From positions 124,001 to 188,000 of the forward strand of contig SUTB01000001.1 in assembly GCA_015063125.1 (NCBI GenBank): 64,000 nt of DNA, written 5' to 3'. Below, one piece after another: positions 61,443 to 64,000 of the stretch. Under the pieces are notes generated by a model that was not told the DNA's origin, did not search any database, and saw nothing but the letters and a program-made list of their open reading frames with translations. The position numbers were made by a program, and so were the translations under genes. Within the stretch, counting starts at the first letter, position 1. The number at the start of each line of letters is the position of its first letter. The DNA is from Thermoplasmata archaeon (GTDB taxonomy: Archaea > Thermoplasmatota > Thermoplasmata > Methanomassiliicoccales > Methanomethylophilaceae).

Positions 61443-64000
61443 GTGCGGTATGTCAATATCTCGATAGGGACCAATGACAGTTTCCTAACGAACAAGGCGG
61501 TGCAGGAGGTCTGCGCCGCGGGTTACGACATCGAGTACCGCAACTACGACAGTGCGGATCTCGACGAGGACCCGCTGTGCCTGGCCGAAGCGGTCGAATT
61601 CATCTCCGGGGCCGATTTCGTCACCATCAAGGTCCACGGGGACACATCCTACTGCAAGAAGTTCGACAAGCTCCAGGGTGCCATCGAGCTCCATCATGTG
61701 TGCATGCACCTGAGCTGTACGGACGACTGTGTCACCGAGGCCTTCAGGAAGCACTTCATCGGTACCGACGAAGAGTACGATCTCGTGATGAGGTATACGG
61801 TCCTGGGAGGGGATAAGAACTACGCCTCACTGATGATGTGGGCGCTCAGGAGGTTCGATGGCCAGGATGTCGAGGTCCCCGACCCCATCCGTCCGATCAC
61901 AGAGGGGATATACTACCCCGGGCTGGAGGACACGTCGTTCTCGGAGTACGTGAGGAACCTCGATCCGTCGAAGCCCAACATCGGGATATTCTTCTATCAG
62001 AAGCAGTGGATCAACTCTAACATCGACAACATCGACTGTCTAATCCGTGCGGTGGAGGAACTGGGAGGGAACCCCGTCGCCATGTTCTTCAACACCTACG
62101 ACAACAAGGTGGACGGTTCCAAGGGGATCAAGAGGCTTCTGGAGGAGGAACTCACCATCGATGGGAAGCCAGTTCTAGATGCTGCGATCAACACGATGAG
62201 CTTCAGTCAGACGCTCATCGCCACCCCTGGTGTGGGAGACCAGGTCTGCGAGGACAACTTCTATCTGAGGTACGGTGTCCCTATTATCCAAGCCATGACT
62301 CTCACGGCCACGGAGGAGCACTGGCGCTCCCACTTGGAGGGATTGAATCCTGCAGAGGTTGCCTATGATGTCGTCCATCCGGAATTCGACGGACAGATCA
62401 TCGGTGTTCCCAGCGCCAGCACAGAATCATCCTCCAAGGGAGTCTACTATTACAAGGGGATTAAGGACAGAGCCTATAGATTGGCCGACATGGCGATCAT
62501 GTGGGCGAAGCTGCGCCACATCCAGAACAAGGATAGAAAGGTCGCGATCCTTCTCTATCAGTATCCGCCGAAGAACGCGGATGCCGGAGGGGCCGCAGGT
62601 CTGGATACATTCGGCAGCGTCGTGAACATTCTAAGGAGGATGAAGGAGGATGGATACGATGTAGGGAACCACATCCCGGAGGATTCCAGAGAGTTGGTCG
62701 AGATCATGCTCAACGGTCTGACCAATGATACGGAATGGATCTCCAAGGAGGAGGTGGAGAAGCGCTCTCTGGACCTGATAACCCCGGATAAGTACGACGG
62801 ATGGTACCAGGAGTTATCAGAAACGGTGCAGGAGCACATCGAGAAGGACTGGGGAAAGCCTACCGGTGAATTCTATACGGTCGGTAAAGACATCATCGTC
62901 CCCGGAACGATATTCGGGAACATCCTTGTCGGATTCCAGCCCGACAGGGGCAGGGACATTCAGGCGAACTACCACGATCCCAATGTCCTGCACCCCCATC
63001 AGTATTACGCTTACTACAAATGGCTGAGGAACGACTTCGGGGCCAACGCGGTGATTCACGTGGGCACCCACGGTACCCTGGAGTGGCTTCCGGGCAAATC
63101 GGTGGCGCTCAGCGGGGACTGTTGTCCCGATTACATCCAAACCTCGCTGCCGGACATCTACCCTTATGTGATAGGCAACCCCGGAGAGGGGGTTCAGGCC
63201 AAGAGGAGGGCCGCGGCGGTCATCATCGACCACATGATCCCCACCATGACCCGTGCCGGAGGCTACGATGACATCCTCGAACTGGAAGGCATCCTCCAGA
63301 ACTTCATGGCCGCAAAGACGCAGCAGCAGGACCAGAACCTGCCGTTGATAAGGTCGAAGCTCAGGGAGGTCCTGGCGAGGATGGACATGTACAACGACCT
63401 CAGGCTGGAGCCCGACTGTTCCGACGGGGAGCTCGACGATAAGTTCGACGACCTCTACGATTACGTCGTAGACATCAAGGAGAACCTGATCAAGGATGGA
63501 TTGCACATCCTCGGCGACGTCTCACAGGGCAGGAGGATGGAGGAGGACGTGTACAGTCTTGTCCGTGTGGACAACGGCGAGATACCGTCGCTCAGGAAGG
63601 CGATAGCCTCCGCGAAAGGATATGACATCCTCGACATCCAGAACCATGCTTCCGAGATCGATGAGAGGACTGGACTGATGAAAGGGCAGATACTGGAGGA
63701 TGTGGAGACTACGATGGAGACCATGATCTCCGAGATGATGGGATTCGGATTCGACAAGCAGCGTTGTATGTCCCTGGCGGATGGATACGGAAGTCCGGAG
63801 GACATGATGAAGGTCATATCATTCATCTGTGACGAGCTCCACCCCAATCTTCTGAAGATGGGCAAGGAGGTGGACAGTGTCATGGAGGCTCTCCAGGGAA
63901 GGTTCATCGAGCCCGGTCCATCGGGATGCCCGACCAGAGGAAGGGCGCAGATCCTGCCCACTGGAAGGAACTTCTATTCGATAGATCCGGACGCGGTCCC
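61443..64000 (+). CDS. cobN: second CobN/BchH-type chelatase large subunit, C-terminus cut by window edge
   Basis: 852 codons are visible and the frame stays open to the right edge, so the protein is a full CobN type of which the last third is missing. It starts with a GTG at 61443, eight bases after GGAGGTG; no in-frame ATG lies nearby. HVGTHGTLEWLPGKSVALS near residue 540 and PSGCPTRGRAQILPTG near 830 match CobN. I read every codon and saw no TAG, unlike the paralogue at 50,112. It is third in an operon after the BchI- and BchD-type genes, 96 bases apart, forming a complete three-subunit chelatase. Typical archaea insert cobalt early with CbiX/CbiK, so the metal and ring remain open. Confidence 0.93.
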   Translation, partial: MRYVNISIGTNDSFLTNKAVQEVCAAGYDIEYRNYDSADLDEDPLCLAEAVEFISGADFVTIKVHGDTSYCKKFDKLQGAIELHHVCMHLSCTDDCVTEAFRKHFIGTDEEYDLVMRYTVLGGDKNYASLMMWALRRFDGQDVEVPDPIRPITEGIYYPGLEDTSFSEYVRNLDPSKPNIGIFFYQKQWINSNIDNIDCLIRAVEELGGNPVAMFFNTYDNKVDGSKGIKRLLEEELTIDGKPVLDAAINTMSFSQTLIATPGVGDQVCEDNFYLRYGVPIIQAMTLTATEEHWRSHLEGLNPAEVAYDVVHPEFDGQIIGVPSASTESSSKGVYYYKGIKDRAYRLADMAIMWAKLRHIQNKDRKVAILLYQYPPKNADAGGAAGLDTFGSVVNILRRMKEDGYDVGNHIPEDSRELVEIMLNGLTNDTEWISKEEVEKRSLDLITPDKYDGWYQELSETVQEHIEKDWGKPTGEFYTVGKDIIVPGTIFGNILVGFQPDRGRDIQANYHDPNVLHPHQYYAYYKWLRNDFGANAVIHVGTHGTLEWLPGKSVALSGDCCPDYIQTSLPDIYPYVIGNPGEGVQAKRRAAAVIIDHMIPTMTRAGGYDDILELEGILQNFMAAKTQQQDQNLPLIRSKLREVLARMDMYNDLRLEPDCSDGELDDKFDDLYDYVVDIKENLIKDGLHILGDVSQGRRMEEDVYSLVRVDNGEIPSLRKAIASAKGYDILDIQNHASEIDERTGLMKGQILEDVETTMETMISEMMGFGFDKQRCMSLADGYGSPEDMMKVISFICDELHPNLLKMGKEVDSVMEALQGRFIEPGPSGCPTRGRAQILPTGRNFYSIDPDAV

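Noticed and set aside
1-64000. Insertion sequences or transposases
   Set aside because: No transposase-like protein or terminal inverted repeats were recognised.

Overview
The window is archaeal and most likely from a methanogen of the Methanomassiliicoccales (Thermoplasmata). The evidence is an archaeal DNA topoisomerase VI pair (top6B-top6A), a SufB-SufC iron-sulfur scaffold pair, archaeal TATA-type promoters with several near-leaderless starts, a DRG-type GTPase with a TGS domain, and a coding signature. None of the complete genes I could delimit ends in TAG (nearly all end in TGA, a few in TAA), yet two genes carry in-frame TAG codons with clear homology on both sides. That is what a pyrrolysine-using genome looks like. 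The species assignment is inference, because no rRNA, mcr or pyl genes lie in the window.

Layout. Positions 1-28,900 are mostly housekeeping and accessory genes: a truncated TerB-N-like gene, UPF0371 (DUF1846), DUF362, htpG, a 500-base gap holding two strong candidate structured RNAs, a hydantoinase/oxoprolinase-type gene, a Bcr/CflA-type MFS exporter, top6B-top6A, two zinc-ribbon proteins, the DRG GTPase, a MATE exporter, an NhaC-type antiporter preceded by three 21-bp iterons, a bacterial-type thrS without its TGS domain, a heterodimeric ABC exporter, an NfeD/SPFH pair, hisS, rnhA and panD.

Positions 28,900-64,000 are a metal/tetrapyrrole island. It holds four FecBCD/BtuFCD-type importers (systems at 28,992-31,935, 41,657-44,846, 45,552-50,090 and 53,860-58,346). 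It also holds a fused NifH-NifD-like protein with a NifK-like partner (36,231-39,646), and two CobN/BchH-type chelatase large subunits (50,112-53,843 and 61,443 to the right edge) with BchI- and BchD-type AAA+ partners (58,450-61,346). Systems 3 and 4 are duplicated modules: each has an ATPase with the same diagnostic motifs, a dockerin-bearing binding protein and two permeases. The binding-protein/permease block of one copy is inverted. A ferredoxin gene, a FeS-flavoprotein-like gene, sufBC, tRNA-Asp, an amber-containing VOC protein and an ABC-2 exporter are interspersed.

How it may work together (inference): metal complexes or tetrapyrroles are captured at the cell surface and imported by the four ABC systems. 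They would then be metallated or demetallated by the CobN/ChlI/ChlD-type chelatase and reduced by the nitrogenase-like three-domain reductase. A shared operator-like palindrome, TTGGATGTTACATCCAA, is perfect between the divergent promoters of system 4 and imperfect at the promoters of the nif-like operon, system 3 and the chelatase operon. It suggests one regulon. A second, unrelated operator core, GTTGCTWAGTCAAC, sits over the expected transcription start of both ABC exporter operons.
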